Positions 1 through 12,814 of a stretch of 64,000 nucleotides of DNA are shown piece after piece; the stretch's first letter is position 1; each line of letters opens with the position of its first letter. The stretch covers positions 53,501 to 117,500 of the forward strand of contig NC_066529.1 in NCBI RefSeq assembly GCF_024679095.1, written 5' to 3'. The notes under the pieces were generated by a model. That model was not told where the DNA came from. It did not search any database and saw only the letters and a program-made list of their open reading frames with translations. This stretch comes from Eriocheir sinensis (lineage: Eukaryota > Arthropoda > Malacostraca > Decapoda > Varunidae). Position numbers and translations under genes: made by a program.

Positions 1-280
1 GCATATTAGCTTTGCATACCAATTTTGAGACACTGACTGTTCATTTCTAATAAATATATGATGCCTGTTATTGTTTATAAGGTTATAGTTTCCAGAAACC
101 CCTAAATGACCGACTCTTCCATGTCTGAGATGACCCGCCCTGCCCTGCGTCATGACCTCCCGGCATACATTGGTAAGAAATGCATACCACTGTTGATGGT
201 TACACAAGCCCATAGCTGTGTGGGCTTTGTTGTGTTCATGCATAGTTACCCTTGAACTGCTTCATTTAATACTAACCCGG

Positions 281-515
281 TAGCAGTGACGGGCCAAATT
301 TGTGGCCTTACCGTGTAGCAGTGACGGGCCAAATTTGTGGCTTTACCATGTAGCAGTGACGGGCTAAATTTGTGTCTTTACCGTGTAGCAGTGACGGGCC
401 AAATTTGTGGCTTTACCGTGTAGCAGTGACAGGCCAAATTTGTGGCTTTACCGTGTAGCAGTGACGGGCCAAATTTGTGGCCTTACCTTGTAGCAGCAAC
501 GGGCCAAATTTGTGC
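281..515. repeat. 35-bp minisatellite, 7 units
   Basis: Units start at 281, 316, 351, 386, 421, 456 and 491, exactly 35 bp apart, each with core TAGCAGTGACGGGCCAAATT. The last unit is diverged (tagcagcaac). There are no unique spacers between units. Confidence 0.93.
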
Positions 516-525
516 AATGATATAA

Positions 526-1040
526 ACCCCCCAAAAATAGATGATGCATAAACTGATCACAAATGCTTTGATATATATTATGAAATGGTTTGTGTGAGGG
601 GTGATTTTTTCTCATTTTTCTTGCTTAGAGGGACCATTAAGAAACATGATCCCCCGCTGCTACTGCCGGGTCAATAATAAAAGAAAACTAACCTAATCTA
701 ACCCCGTCTGAGAATTTACTCTGAAAATTTCTCTTATTCCATTTGTGCCTTGATTCATTGGTATTATTACAACATAATTTAGAGGTGTGCCGGCAGGTGT
801 GTGAGGTGCCAGGTCAGGTGTGCCAGCGTTAGTTACCCCGTTAGGAGCGATTCTAACACCCGCGTCATCGGGGGCCACCTGACCTGAGCCCAGCCCCGTA
901 CAGACAGTTTTTCTTACGTTGTGTCACTAATTATCGTTTGCAAGAGTCGCCACAACGCCTCACGCATTCACTGTCGATGGGGAAAGGCTTTCCTACACTG
1001 GCGTTAGCGTAGATGATGTAATATTGCAGAAAACAAGCTC
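526..1040. other. Non-tandem segment of the satellite unit, no gene seen
   Basis: This stretch recurs in every higher-order unit (about 6250-6780, 12280-12815, 19145-19680) but is not itself tandem. A 61-codon open frame on the - strand at 693-878 is kept in units 1, 2 and 4, while unit 3 has lost its ATG. I see no known motif in it and do not call it a gene. The left part includes a sequence close to the minisatellite core (gctactgccgggtcaataat). Confidence 0.6.
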
Positions 1041-1044
1041 AAAT

Positions 1045-2949
1045 GTTCTCGGCGGGGCGGGGCGGGGCAGTTTGACATTCACCTCGTAACAAAATTTTCG
1101 TCTTCACGGCTAAAATACATCTTTCCTGCACTACTCTCATATATCCACGTGTGCACGGGCGTGGAAGGCTGACGTGGGCGTACGGGCGTGATCTTAAGTG
1201 TCTTCCTTTTTGAGAAAATAAGGATATATATTTTTCATGGCGGGCTACGACAGTAACCTAGCCCGTAACATATTTTTTCGTTTTCACGGCTAAAATACAT
1301 TTTTCCTGCACTAGTCTCATATATCCACGTGTGCACGGGCGTGGAAGGCTGTCGTGGGCTTATGGGCGTGATCTTAAGTGTCTTCCTTTTTGAGAAAATA
1401 AGGATATATATTTTTCGTGGCGGGTTTGGGCAGTAACCTAGCCCGTAACATATTTCTCGTTTTCTCGGCTAAAATACATCTTTCCTGCACTAGTCTCATG
1501 TATCCACATGTGCACGGGCGTGGAAGGCTGTCGTGGGCTTATGGGCGTGATCTTAAGTGTCTTCCTTTTTGAGAAAATAAGGATATATATTTTTCGTGGC
1601 GGGCTGGGACAGTAACCTAGCCCGTAACATATTTTTTCGTTTTCACGGCTAAAATACATTTTTCCTGCACTAGTCTCATATTTCCACGTGTGCACGGGCG
1701 TGGAAGGCTGTCGTGGCTTATGGGCGTTTTTGAGAAAATAGGGATATATATTTTTCGTGGCGGGCTGGGACAGTAACCAAGCCCGTAACATATTTTTTCG
1801 TCTTCACGGTTAAAATACATCTTTCCTGCACTACTCTCATATATCCACGTGTGCACAGGCGTGGAAGGCTGTCGTGGGCTTATGGGCGTGATCTTAAGTG
1901 TCTTCCTTTTTGAGAAAATAAGGATATATATTTTTCATGGCGGGCTGGGACAGTAACCTAGCCCGTAACATATTTTTTCGTTTTCACGGCTAAAATACAT
2001 TTTTTCTTAACTAGTCTCATATATCCACGTGTGCACGGGCGTGGAAGGCTGTCGTGGGCTTATGGGCGTGATCTTAAGTGTCTTCCTTTTTGAGAAAATA
2101 AGGATGTATATTTTTCGTGTCGGGTTTGGGCAGTAACCTAGCCCGTAACATATTTCTCGTTTTCACGGCTAAAATACATCTTTCCTGCACTAGTCTCATG
2201 TATCCACATGTGCACGGGCGTGGAAGGCTGTCGTGGGCTTATGGGCGTGATCTTAAGTGTCTTCCTTTTTGAGAAAATAAGGATATATATTTTTCGTGGC
2301 GGGCTGGGACAGTAACCTAGCCCGTAACATATTTTTTCGTTTTCACGGCTAAAATACATCTTTCCTGCACTAATCTCATATATCCACGTGTCCACGGGCG
2401 TGGAAGGCTGACGTGGGCGTACGGGCGTGATCTTAAGTGTCTTCCTTTTTGAGAAAATAAGGATATATATTTTCGTGGCGGGTTTGGGCAGTAACCTAGC
2501 CCGTAACATATTTCTCGTTTTCACGGCTAAAATACATCTTTCCTGCACTAGTCTCATATATCCACGTGTGCAAGGGCGTGGAAAGCTGACGTGGGCGTAC
2601 GGGCGTGATCTTAAGTGTCTTCCTTTTTAAGAAAATAAGGATATATATTTTTCGTGGCGGGCTGGGAATGTAACCTAGCCCGTAACATATTTTTTCGTTT
2701 TCACGGCTAAAATACATCTTTCCTGCACTAATCTCAAGTATCCACGTATGCACGGGCGTGGAAGGCTGTCGTGGGCTTATGGGCTATATCTTAAGTGTCT
2801 TCCTTTTTGAGAAAATAAGGATATATATTTTTCATGGCGGGCTGGGACAGTAACCTAGCCCGTAACATATTTTTTCGTTTTCACGGCTAAAATACATCTT
2901 TCCTGCACTAATCTCATGTATCCACGTATGCACGGGCGTGGAAGGCTGT
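1045..2949. repeat. 180-bp tandem satellite array (1)
   Basis: Successive copies of agcccgtaacatatt occur 180 bp apart (for example at 1261 and 1441), with some units shortened to about 160 bp by a deletion before the gagaaaataaggatatata block. Each unit has a conserved GTGCACGGGCGTGGAAGGCT block and an AT-rich half. The array starts after a GGCGGGGC box and ends at a tRNA-like sequence. Confidence 0.93.
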
Positions 2950-3015
2950 CGTGGGAATCGAACTCGGGCTCTCTCATTTGTGAGCCGAGTGTGCTAACCA
3001 CTGCCCCACGAAGCC
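2950..3015 (-). repeat. tRNA-Val-like sequence (SINE head or tRNA pseudogene), copy 1
   Basis: Read on the - strand, the segment has tRNA order: acceptor-like GGCTTCG, a D-arm/A-box with TGGTTAGCAC, an anticodon-like loop CTCACAA (CAC, as in tRNA-Val) and a B-box GAGTTCGATTCCC. The T stem does not pair well, so it is probably a degenerate tRNA-derived repeat and not a working tRNA. It lies at the junction between the 180-bp array and module type 2 in every unit. Confidence 0.6.
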
Positions 3016-3019
3016 CCCT

Positions 3020-3300
3020 GCTGGGTTGGGAGAGGGGGGGGGCGGTTAGTTTGCATATGTGGACATTTTTTGTGGTGTGTAGTGGGCTGGTGTAATAGTG
3101 GTTTAGGTCTGGTAATTCCTTGTATTTTACAGAAACCACTACATGCCTGAGATGACTCGCCCCGCCCTGCCCCACCTTCCTGGCCTGCCTGCCCCCTGGC
3201 ATAAATTGGTAAGAAATGCCTGCTGTTAATTGATATTTCAGTCCATAGCTATGTGGGGTGTGTTGTTATATATACCCTTGATTTGCATCCCTTTACGCGG
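3020..3300. repeat. Exon-like module type 2, first copy
   Basis: A repeated module with a possible acceptor (tgtattttacag, ending 3132), a 76-bp middle (3133-3208) rich in CCCCGCCCTGCCCC, and a possible donor (ttg|gtaagaa). It recurs after each tRNA-like sequence (near 5525, 8850, 11550, 14515, 20530). It is related to module type 1 (96-172) and to a diverged form at 21434-21516. No reading frame is shared by all copies, so I treat it as a repeat. Confidence 0.55.
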
Positions 3301-5343
3301 GGCGGGGCGGGGCGGGGCAGTTTGACATTCACCTCGTAACAAAATTTTCGTCTTCACGGCTAAAATACATCTTTCCTGCACTACTCTCATATATCCACGT
3401 GTGCATGGGCTTGGAAGGCTGACGTGGGCGTACGGGCGTGATCTTAAGTGTCTTCCTTTTTGAGAAAATAAGGATATATATTTTTCGTGGCGGGTTTGGG
3501 CAGTAACCTAGCCCGTAACATATTTCTCGTTTTCACGGCTAAAATACATCTTTCCTGCACTACTCTCATATATCCAAGTATGCACAGGCGTGGAAGGCTG
3601 ACGTGGGCTTATGGGCGTGATCTTAAGTGTCTTCCTTTTGGAGAAAATAAGGATATATATTTTTCGTGGCGGGTTTGGGCAGTAACCTAGCCCGTAACAT
3701 ATTTCTCGTTTTCACGGCTAAAATACATCTTTCCTGCACTAGTCTCATGTATCCACATGTGCACGGGCGTGGAAGGCTGTCGTGGGCTTATGGGCGCGAT
3801 CTTAAGTGTCTTCCTTTTTGAGAAAATAAGGATATATATTTTTCATGGCGGGCTGGGACAGTAACCTAGCCCGTAACATATTTTTTCGTTTTCACGGCTA
3901 AAATACATTTTTCCTGCACTAGTCTCATATATCCACGTATGTACGGGCGTGGAAGGCTGTCGTGGGCTTATGGGCGTGATCTTAAGTGTCTTCCTTTTTG
4001 AGAAAATAAGGATATATATTTTTCATGGCGGGCTGGGACAGTAACCTAGCCCGTAACACATTTTTTCGTTTTCACGGCTAAAATACATCTTTCCTGCACT
4101 AATCTCTTGTATCCACATGTGCACGGGCATTGAAGGCTGTCGTGGGCTTATGGGCGTGATCTTAAGTGTCTTCCTTTTTGAGAAAATAAGGATATATATT
4201 TTTCGTGGTGGGCTGGGACAGTAACCTAGCCCGTAACATATTTTTTCGTTTTCACGGCTAAAATACATTTTTCCTGCACTAGTCTCATATTTCCACGTGT
4301 GCACGGGCGTGGAAGGCTGTCGTGGCTTATGGGCGTTTTTGAGAAAATAAGGATATATATTTTTCGTCGCGGGCTGGGACAGTAACCAAGCCCGTAACAT
4401 ATTTTTTCGTCTTCACGGTTAAAATACATCTTTCCTGCACTACTCTCATATATCCACGTGTGCACGGGCGTGGAAGGCTGTCGTGGCTTATGGGCGTTTT
4501 TGAGAAAATAAGGATATATATTTTTTGTGGCGGGCTGGGACAGTAACCTAACCCGTAACATATTTTTTCGTTTTCACGGCTAAAATACATCTTTCCTGCA
4601 CTAATCTCATGTATCCATGTATGCATGGGCGTGGAAGGCTGTCGTGGGCTTATGGGCGTGATCTTAAATGTCTTCCTTTTTGAGAAAATATGGATATATA
4701 TTTTTCATGGCGGGCTGGGACAGCAACCTAGCCCGTAACATATTTTTTCGTTTTCACGGCTAAAATACATTTTTCCTGCACTAGTCTCATATTTCCACGT
4801 GTGCACGGGCGTGGAAGGCTGTCGTGGCTTATGGGCGTTTTTGAGAAAATAAGGATATATATTTTTCGTGGCGGACTGGGACAGTAACCAAGCCCGTAAC
4901 ATATTTTTTCGTCTTCACGGTTAAAATACATCTTTCCTGCACTACTCACATATATCCACGTGTGCACGGGCGTGGAAGGCTGTCGTGGGCTTATGGGCGT
5001 GATCTTAAGTGTCTTCCTTTTTGAGAAAATAAGGATATATATTTTTCATGGCGGGCTGGGACAGTAACCTAGCCCGTAACATATTTTTTCGTTTTCACGG
5101 CTAAAATACATTTTTCCTGCACTAGTCTCATGTATCCACATGTGCACGGGCATGGAAGGCTGTCGTGGACTTATGGGCGTGATCTTAAGTGTCTTCCTTT
5201 TTGAGAAAATAAGGATATATATTTTTCGTGGCGGGCTGGGACAGTAACCTAGCCCGTAACATATTTTTTCGTTTTCACGGCTAAAATACATCTTTCCTGC
5301 ACTAATCTCATGTATCCACGTATGCACGGGCGTGGAAGGCTGT
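3300..5343. repeat. 180-bp tandem satellite array (2)
   Basis: The same 180-bp repeat as at 1045-2949, again introduced by a GGCGGGGC box and ending at a tRNA-like sequence. It contains several shortened units where cttatgggcgtttttgagaa replaces the full-length join. Confidence 0.93.
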
Positions 5344-5409
5344 CGTGGGAATCAAACTCGGGCTCTCTCATTTGTGAGCCGAGTGTGCTAACCACTGCAC
5401 CACGAAGCC
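5344..5409 (-). repeat. tRNA-Val-like sequence, copy 2
   Basis: Same tRNA-like order as copy 1, with B-box GAGTTTGATTCCC (a G to A change on the + strand relative to copy 1). The CTCA-CAAA-TGAG hairpin is intact. Confidence 0.58.
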
Positions 5410-6010
5410 CCCTGCTGGGTTGGGAGAGGGGGGGGGCGGTTTGTTTGCATATGTGGACATTTTTTGTGGTGTGTAGTGGGCTGGTGTAATAGTGGTTTAG
5501 GTCTGGTAATTCCTTGTATTTTACAGAAACCACTACATGCCTGAGATGACTAGCCCCACCTTCCTGGCCTGCCCGCCCCCTGGCATAAATTGGTAAGAAA
5601 TGCCTGCTGTTAATGGATATTCCAGTCCATAGCTATGTGGGGTGTGTTGTTATATATACCCTTGATTTGCATCCCTTTACTGTAAGATTCAAAACAATTC
5701 TTACATAACCTTGGGAGTAGGAGTTAGGTAGCATATTAGCTTTGCATACCAATTTTGAGACACTGACTGTTCATTTCTAATAAATATATGATGCCTGTTA
5801 TTGTTTATAAGGTTATAGTTTCCAGAAACCCCTAAATGACCGACTCTTCCATGTCTGAGATGACCCGCCCTGCCCTGCGTCATGACCTCCCGGCATACAT
5901 TGGTAAGAAATGCATACCACTGTTGATGGTTACACAAGCCCATAGCTGTGTGGGCTTTGTTGTGTTCATGCATAGTTACCCTTGAACTGCTTCATTTAAT
6001 ACTAACCCGG

Positions 6011-6245
6011 TAGCAGTGACGGGCCAAATTTGTGGCCTTACCGTGTAGCAGTGACGGGCCAAATTTGTGGCTTTACCATGTAGCAGTGACGGGCTAAATT
6101 TGTGTCTTTACCGTGTAGCAGTGACGGGCCAAATTTGTGGCTTTACCGTGTAGCAGTGACAGGCCAAATTTGTGGCTTTACCGTGTAGCAGTGACGGGCC
6201 AAATTTGTGGCCTTACCTTGTAGCAGCAACGGGCCAAATTTGTGC
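6011..6245. repeat. 35-bp minisatellite, 7 units (unit 2)
   Basis: Same 35-bp array as at 281, with the same order of variant units, so it was copied as part of the larger unit and not expanded independently. Confidence 0.92.
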
Positions 6246-6774
6246 AATGATATAAACCACAAAATAGATGATGCATAAACTGATCACAAATGCTTTGATA
6301 TATATTATGAAATGGTTTGTGTGAGCGGTGATTTTTTCTCATTTTTCTTGCTTAGAGGGACCATTAAGAAACATGATCCCCCGCTGCTACTGCCGGGTCA
6401 ATAATAAAAGAAAACTAACCTAATCTAACCCCGTCTGAGAATTTACTCTGAAAATTTCTCTTATTCCATTTGTGCCTTGATTCATTGGTATTATTACAAC
6501 ATAATTTAGAGGTGTGCCGGCAGGTGTGTGAGGTGCCAGGTCAGGTGTGCCAGCGTTAGTTACCCCGTTAGGAGCGATTCTAACACCCGCGTCATCGGGG
6601 GCCACCTGACCTGAGCCCAGCCCCGTACAGACAGTTTTTCTTACGTTGTGTCACTAATTATCGTTTGCAAGAGTCGCCACAACGCCTCACGCATTCACTG
6701 TCGATGGGGAAAGGCTTTCCTACACTGGCGTTAGCGTAGATGATGTAATATTGCAGAAAACAAGCTCAAATGTT

Positions 6775-8681
6775 CTCGGCGGGGTGGGGCGGGGCGGGGC
6801 AGTTTGACATTCACCTCGTAACAAAATTTTCGTCTTCACGGCTAAAATACATCTTTCCTGCACTACTCTCATATATCCACGTGTGCACGGGCGTGGAAGG
6901 CTGACGTGGGCGTACGGGCGTGATCTTAAGTGTCTTCCTTTTTGAGAAAATAAGGATATATATTTTTCATGGCGGGCTACGACAGTAACCTAGCCCGTAA
7001 CATATTTTTTCGTTTTCACGGCTAAAATACATTTTTCCTGCACTAGTCTCATATATCCACGTGTGCACGGGCGTGGAAGGCTGTCGTGGGCTTATGGGCG
7101 TGATCTTAAGTGTCTTCCTTTTTGAGAAAATAAGGATATATATTTTTCGTGGCGGGTTTGGGCAGTAACCTAGCCCGTAACATATTTCTCGTTTTCTCGG
7201 CTAAAATACATCTTTCCTGCACTAGTCTCATGTATCCACATGTGCACGGGCGTGGAAGGCTGTCGTGGGCTTATGGGCGTGATCTTAAGTGTCTTCCTTT
7301 TTGAGAAAATAAGGATATATATTTTTCGTGGCGGGCTGGGACAGTAACCAAGCCCGTAAAATATTTTTTCGTTTTCACGGCTAAAATACATTTTTCCTGC
7401 ACTAGTCTCATATTTCCACGTGTGCACGGGCGTGGAAGGCTGTCGTGGCTTATGGGCGTTTTTGAGAAAATAGGGATATATATTTTTCGTGGCGGGCTGG
7501 GACAGTAACCAAGCCCGTAACATATTTTTTCGTCTTCACGGTTAAAATACATCTTTCCTGCACTACTCTCATATATCCACGTGTGCACAGGCGTGGAAGG
7601 CTGTCGTGGGCTTATGGGCGTGATCTTAAGTGTCTTCCTTTTTGAGAAAATAAGGATATATATTTTTCATGGCGGGCTGGGACAGTAACCTAGCCCGTAA
7701 CATATTTTTTCGTTTTCACGGCTAAAATACATTTTTTCTTAACTAGTCTCATATATCCACGTGTGCACGGGCGTGGAAGGCTGTCGTGGGCTTATGGGCG
7801 TGATCTTAAGTGTCTTCCTTTTTGAGAAAATAAGGATGTATATTTTTCGTGTCGGGTTTGGGCAGTAACCTAGCCCGTAACATATTTCTCGTTTTCACGG
7901 CTAAAATACATCTTTCCTGCACTAGTCTCATGTATCCACATGTGCACGGGCGTGGAAGGCTGTCGTGGGCTTATGGGCGTGATCTTAAGTGTCTTCCTTT
8001 TTGAGAAAATAAGGATATATATTTTTCGTGGCGGGCTGGGACAGTAACCTAGCCCGTAACATATTTTTTCGTTTTCACGGCTAAAATACATCTTTCCTGC
8101 ACTAATCTCATATATCCACGTGTCCACGGGCGTGGAAGGCTGACGTGGGCGTACGGGCGTGATCTTAAGTGTCTTCCTTTTTGAGAAAATAAGGATATAT
8201 ATTTTCGTGGCGGGTTTGGGCAGTAACCTAGCCCGTAACATATTTCTCGTTTTCACGGCTAAAATACATCTTTCCTGCACTAGTCTCATATATCCACGTG
8301 TGCAAGGGCGTGGAAAGCTGACGTGGGCGTACGGGCGTGATCTTAAGTGTCTTCCTTTTTAAGAAAATAAGGATATATATTTTTCGTGGCGGGCTGGGAA
8401 TGTAACCTAGCCCGTAACATATTTTTTCGTTTTCACGGCTAAAATACATCTTTCCTGCACTAATCTCAAGTATCCACGTATGCACGGGCGTGGAAGGCTG
8501 TCGTGGGCTTATGGGCTATATCTTAAGTGTCTTCCTTTTTGAGAAAATAAGGATATATATTTTTCATGGCGGGCTGGGACAGTAACCTAGCCCGTAACAT
8601 ATTTTTTCGTTTTCACGGCTAAAATACATCTTTCCTGCACTAATCTCATGTATCCACGTATGCACGGGCGTGGAAGGCTGT
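6775..8681. repeat. 180-bp tandem satellite array (3)
   Basis: 180-bp monomers matching array 1 unit by unit, including the same odd monomers (for example the ttttttcttaactagtctc variant near 7735, also present near 2003). Confidence 0.92.
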
Positions 8682-8740
8682 CGTGGAATCGAACTCAGCT
8701 CTCTCATTTGTGAGCCAGTGTGCTGAAGCCACTGGAAGCC
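8682..8740 (-). repeat. tRNA-Val-like sequence, degraded copy 3
   Basis: Small deletions have altered the anticodon and D arms (tgagccagtgtgctgaagcc), while flanking sequence still matches the other copies. Confidence 0.5.
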
Positions 8741-9009
8741 CCCTGCTGGGTTGGGAGAGGGGGGCAGTTGGTTGCATATGTGGACATTTTTTGTGGTGTG
8801 TAGTGGGCTGGTGTAATAGTGGTTTAGGTCTGGTAATTCCTTGTATTTTACAGAAACCACTACATGCCTGAGATGACTCGCCCCGCCCTGCCCCACCTTC
8901 CTGGCCTGCCTGCCCCCTGGCATAAATTGGTAAGAAATGCCTGCTGTTAATTGATATTTCAGTCCATAGCTATGTGGGGTGTGTTGTTATATATACCCTT
9001 GATTTGCAT

Positions 9010-11371
9010 CCCTTTACGCGGGGCGGGGCGGGCGGGGCAGTTTGACATTCACCTCGTAACAAAATTTTCGTCTTCACGGCTAAAATACATCTTTCCTGCA
9101 CTACTCTCATATATCCACGTGTGCATGGGCTTGGAAGGCTGACGTGGGCGTACGGGCGTGATCTTAAGTGTCTTCCTTTTTGAGAAAATAAGGATATATA
9201 TTTTTCGTGGCGGGTTTGGGCAGTAACCTAGCCTGTAACATATTTCTCGTTTTCACGGCTAAAATACATCTTTCCTGCACTACTCTCATATATCCAAGTA
9301 TGCACAGGCGTGGAAGGCTGACGTGGGCTTATGGGCGTGATCTTAAGTGTCTTCCTTTTGGAGAAAATAAGGATATATATTTTTCGTGGCGGGTTTGGGC
9401 AGTAACCTAGCCCGTAACATATTTCTCGTTTTCACGGCTAAAATACATCTTTCCTGCACTAGTCTCATGTATCCACATGTGCACGGGCGTGGAAGGCTGT
9501 CGTGGGCTTATGGGCGCGATCTTAAGTGTCTTCCTTTTTGAGAAAATAAGGATATATATTTTTCATGGCGGGCTGGGACAGTAACCTAGCCCGTAACATA
9601 TTTTTTCGTTTTCACGGCTAAAATACATTTTTCCTGCACTAGTCTCATATATCCACGTATGTACGGGCGTGGAAGGCTGTCGTGGGCTTATGGGCGTGAT
9701 CTTAAGTGTCTTCCTTTTTGAGAAAATAAGGATATATATTTTTCATGGCGGGCTGGGACAGTAACCTAGCCCGTAACACATTTTTTCGTTTTCACGGCTA
9801 AAATACATCTTTCCTGCACTAATCTCATGTATCCACATGTGCACGGGCATTGAAGGCTGTCGTGGGCTTATGGGCGTGATCTTAAGTGTCTTCCTTTTTG
9901 AGAAAATAAGGATATATATTTTTCGTGGTGGGCTGGGACAGTAACCTAGCCCGTAACATATTTTTTCGTTTTCACGGCTAAAATACATTTTTCCTGCACT
10001 AGTCTCATATTTCCACGTGTGCACGGGCGTGGAAGGCTGTCGTGGCTTATGGGCGTTTTTGAGAAAATAAGGATATATATTTTTCGTCGCGGGCTGGGAC
10101 AGTAACCAAGCCCGTAACATATTTTTTCGTCTTCACGGTTAAAATACATCTTTCCTGCACTACTCATATATCCACGTGTGCACGGGCGTGGAAGGCTGTC
10201 GTGGCTTATGGGCGTTTTTGAGAAAATAAGGATATATATTTTTTGTGGCGGGCTGGGACAGTAACCTAACCCGTAACATATTTTTTCGTTTTCACGGCTA
10301 AAATACATCTTTCCTGCACTAATCTCATGTATCCATGTATGCATGGGCGTGGAAGGCTGTCGTGGGCTTATGGGCGTGATCTTAAGTGTCTTCCTTTTTG
10401 AGAAAATAAGGATATATATTTTTCATGGCGGGCTGGGACAACCTAGCCCGTAACATATTTTTTCGTTTTCACGGCTAAAATACATTTTTCCTGCACTAGT
10501 CTCATATTTCCACGTGTGCACGGGCGTGGAAGGCTGTCGTGGCTTATGGGCGTTTTTGAGAAAATAAGGATATATATTTTTCGTGGCGGACTGGGACAGT
10601 AACCAAGCCCGTAACATATTTTTTCGTCTTCACGGTTAAAATACATCTTTCCTGCACTAGTCTCATATATCCACGTGTGCACGGGCGTGGAAGGCTGTCG
10701 TGGGCTTATGGGCGTGATCTTAAGTGTCTTCCTTTTTGAGAAAATAAGGATATATATTTTTCATGGCGGGCTGGGACAGTAACCTAGCCCGTAACATATT
10801 TTTTCGTTTTCACGGCTAAAATACATCTTTCCTGCACTAATCTCATGTATCCACATGTGCACGGGCGTGGAAGGCTGTCGTGGACTTATGGGCGTGATCT
10901 TAAGTGTCTTCCTTTTTGAGAAAATAAGGATATATATTTTCTGGGACAGTAACGAAGGCTGTCGACTGATCTTTGTCGTCTTCCTTTTGAGAAAATAAAA
11001 TATATTTTTTTATGGCGGGGGCTGGACAGTAACCTAGCCCGTAAATATTTTTTCGTTTGGATATATATTTTTCGTGGCGGGCTGGACAGTAACCTAGCCC
11101 GTAATAACATATTTTTTCGTTTTCACGGCTAAAATACATTTTTCCTGCACTAGTCTCATGTATCCACATGTGCACGGGCATGGAAGGCTGTCGTGGACTT
11201 ATGGGCGTGATCTTAAGTGTCTTCCTTTTTGAGAAAATAAGGATATATATTTTTCGTGGCGGGCTGGGACAGTAACCTAGCCCGTAACATATTTTTTCGT
11301 TTTCACGGCTAAAATACATCTTTCCTGCACTAATCTCATGTATCCACGTATGCACGGGCGTGGAAGGCTGT
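9010..11371. repeat. 180-bp tandem satellite array (4), partly scrambled
   Basis: 180-bp monomers as elsewhere. Around 10930-11110 the repeat is broken into short, out-of-order fragments (deletions inside the tcttaagtgtcttcc and gttttcacggc blocks), unlike the matching part of unit 1. This could be real decay or a local assembly or sequencing problem. Confidence 0.88.
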
Positions 11372-11436
11372 CGTGGGAATCAAACTCGGGCTCTCTCATT
11401 TGTGAGCCGAGTGTGCTAACCACTGCACCACGAAGC
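11372..11436 (-). repeat. tRNA-Val-like sequence, copy 4
   Basis: Same layout as copy 2, with the B-box change GAGTTTGATTCCC. It ends the 180-bp array. Confidence 0.58.
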
Positions 11437-12038
11437 CCCCTGCTGGGTTGGGAGAGGGGGGGGGCGGTTTGTTTGCATATGTGGACATTTTTTGTGGTGT
11501 GTAGTGGGCTGGTGTAATAGTGGTTTAGGTCTGGTAATTCCTTGTATTTTACAGAAACCACTACATGCCTGAGATGACTAGCCCCACCTTCCTGGCCTGC
11601 CCGCCCCCTGGCATAAATTGGTAAGAAATGCCTGCTGTTAATGGATATTCCAGTCCATAGCTATGTGGGGTGTGTTGTTATATATACCCTTGATTTGCAT
11701 CCCTTTACTGTAAGATTCAAAACAATTCTTACATAACCTTGGGAGTAGGAGTTAGGTAGCATATTAGCTTTGCATACCAATTTTGAGACACTGACTGTTC
11801 ATTTCTAATAAATATATGATGCCTGTTATTATTTATAAGGTTATAGTTTCCAGAAACCCCTAAATGACCGACTCTTCCATGTCTGAGATGACCCGCCCTG
11901 CCCTGCGTCATGACCTCCCGGCATACATTGGTAAGAAATGCATACCACTGTTGATGGTTACACAAGCCCATAGCTGTGTGGGCTTTGTTGTGTTCATGCA
12001 TAGTTACCCTTGAACTGCTTCATTTAATACTAACCCGG

Positions 12039-12273
12039 TAGCAGTGACGGGCCAAATTTGTGGCCTTACCGTGTAGCAGTGACGGGCCAAATTTGTGGCT
12101 TTACCATGTAGCAGTGACGGGCTAAATATGTGTCTTTACCGTGTAACAGTGACGGGCCAAATTTGTGGCTTTACCGTGTAGCAGTGACAGGCCAAATTTG
12201 TGGCTTTACCGTGTAGCAGTGACGGGCCAAATTTGTGGCCTTACCTTGTAGCAGCAACGGGCTAAATTTGTGC
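12039..12273. repeat. 35-bp minisatellite (unit 3)
   Basis: Seven 35-bp units starting at 12039, with a few private substitutions (for example aaatatgtg, gtgtaacagtg). Confidence 0.92.
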
Positions 12274-12814
12274 AATGATATAAACCCCCAAAAAATAGAT
12301 GATGCATAAACTGATCACAAATGCTTTGATATATATTATGGAATGGTTTGTGTGAGCGGTGATTTTTTCTCATTTTTCTTGCTTAGAGGGACCATTAAGA
12401 AACATGATCCCCCGCTGCTACTGCCGGGTCAATAATAAAAGAAAACTAACCTAATCTAACCCCGTCTGAGAATTTACTCTGAAAATTTCTCTTATTCCAT
12501 TTGTGCCTTGATTCATTGGTATTATTACAACATAATTTAGAGGTGTGCCGGCAGGTGTGTGAGGTGCCAGGTCAGGTGTGCCAGCGTTAGTTACCCCGTT
12601 AGGAGCGATTCTAACACCCGCGACATCAGGGGCCGCCTGACCTGAGCCCAGCCCCGTACAGACAGTTTTTCTTACGTTGTGTCACTAATTATCGTTTGCA
12701 AGAGTCGCCACAACGCCTCACGCATTCACTGTCGATGGGGAAAGGCTTTCCTACACTGGCGTTAGCGTAGATGATGTAATATTGCAGAAAACAAGCTCAA
12801 ATGTTCTCGGCAGG

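Larger units (their letters stand above)
1..5730. repeat. Higher-order satellite unit 1
   Basis: This is the first of a series of large direct repeats; the same opening sequence (gcatattagctttgcatacc) recurs at 5731, 11759, 18736 (interrupted by a transposon) and 20734. Internal order: exon-like module type 1 (1-280), 35-bp minisatellite (281-515), about 500 bp of non-tandem sequence (526-1040), 180-bp array, tRNA-like sequence, module type 2, GC-rich GGCGGGGC box, second 180-bp array, second tRNA-like sequence, module type 2. Copies are nearly identical over kilobases, which indicates recent amplification or active homogenisation. Short open frames in it recur with the repeat and show no independent sign of being genes. 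Confidence 0.9.
5731..11758. repeat. Higher-order satellite unit 2
   Basis: A direct repeat of unit 1 in the same order; unit 2 starts 5730 bp after unit 1 and unit 3 starts 6028 bp after unit 2. It differs by small indels, a degraded tRNA-like copy at 8682-8740 and a scrambled stretch near 10930-11110 where 180-bp monomers are broken into short pieces. Confidence 0.9.

Noticed and set aside
281..515. CRISPR-like regular repeats (also 27973-28515)
   Set aside because: Units are directly tandem without unique spacers, and the genome is eukaryotic.
660..705. Telomere-like ctaacctaatctaaccc
   Set aside because: Only two or three irregular units, not a TTAGG or TTAGGG array.
693..878. 61-codon open frame starting MAPDDAGVRIAPNG, repeated in units 1, 2 and 4
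   Set aside because: It is kept only because the satellite units are nearly identical; unit 3 has lost the start codon, and no domain is recognisable.
2950..3015. Functional tRNA-Val gene
   Set aside because: The T stem does not pair and copies drift, with one badly deleted; a tRNA-derived repeat is more likely.
1045..5343. CENP-B-box-like string TTCGTGGCGGG in each 180-bp monomer
   Set aside because: The spacing between TTCG and CGGG is 3 bases instead of 7, so it does not match the CENP-B box.
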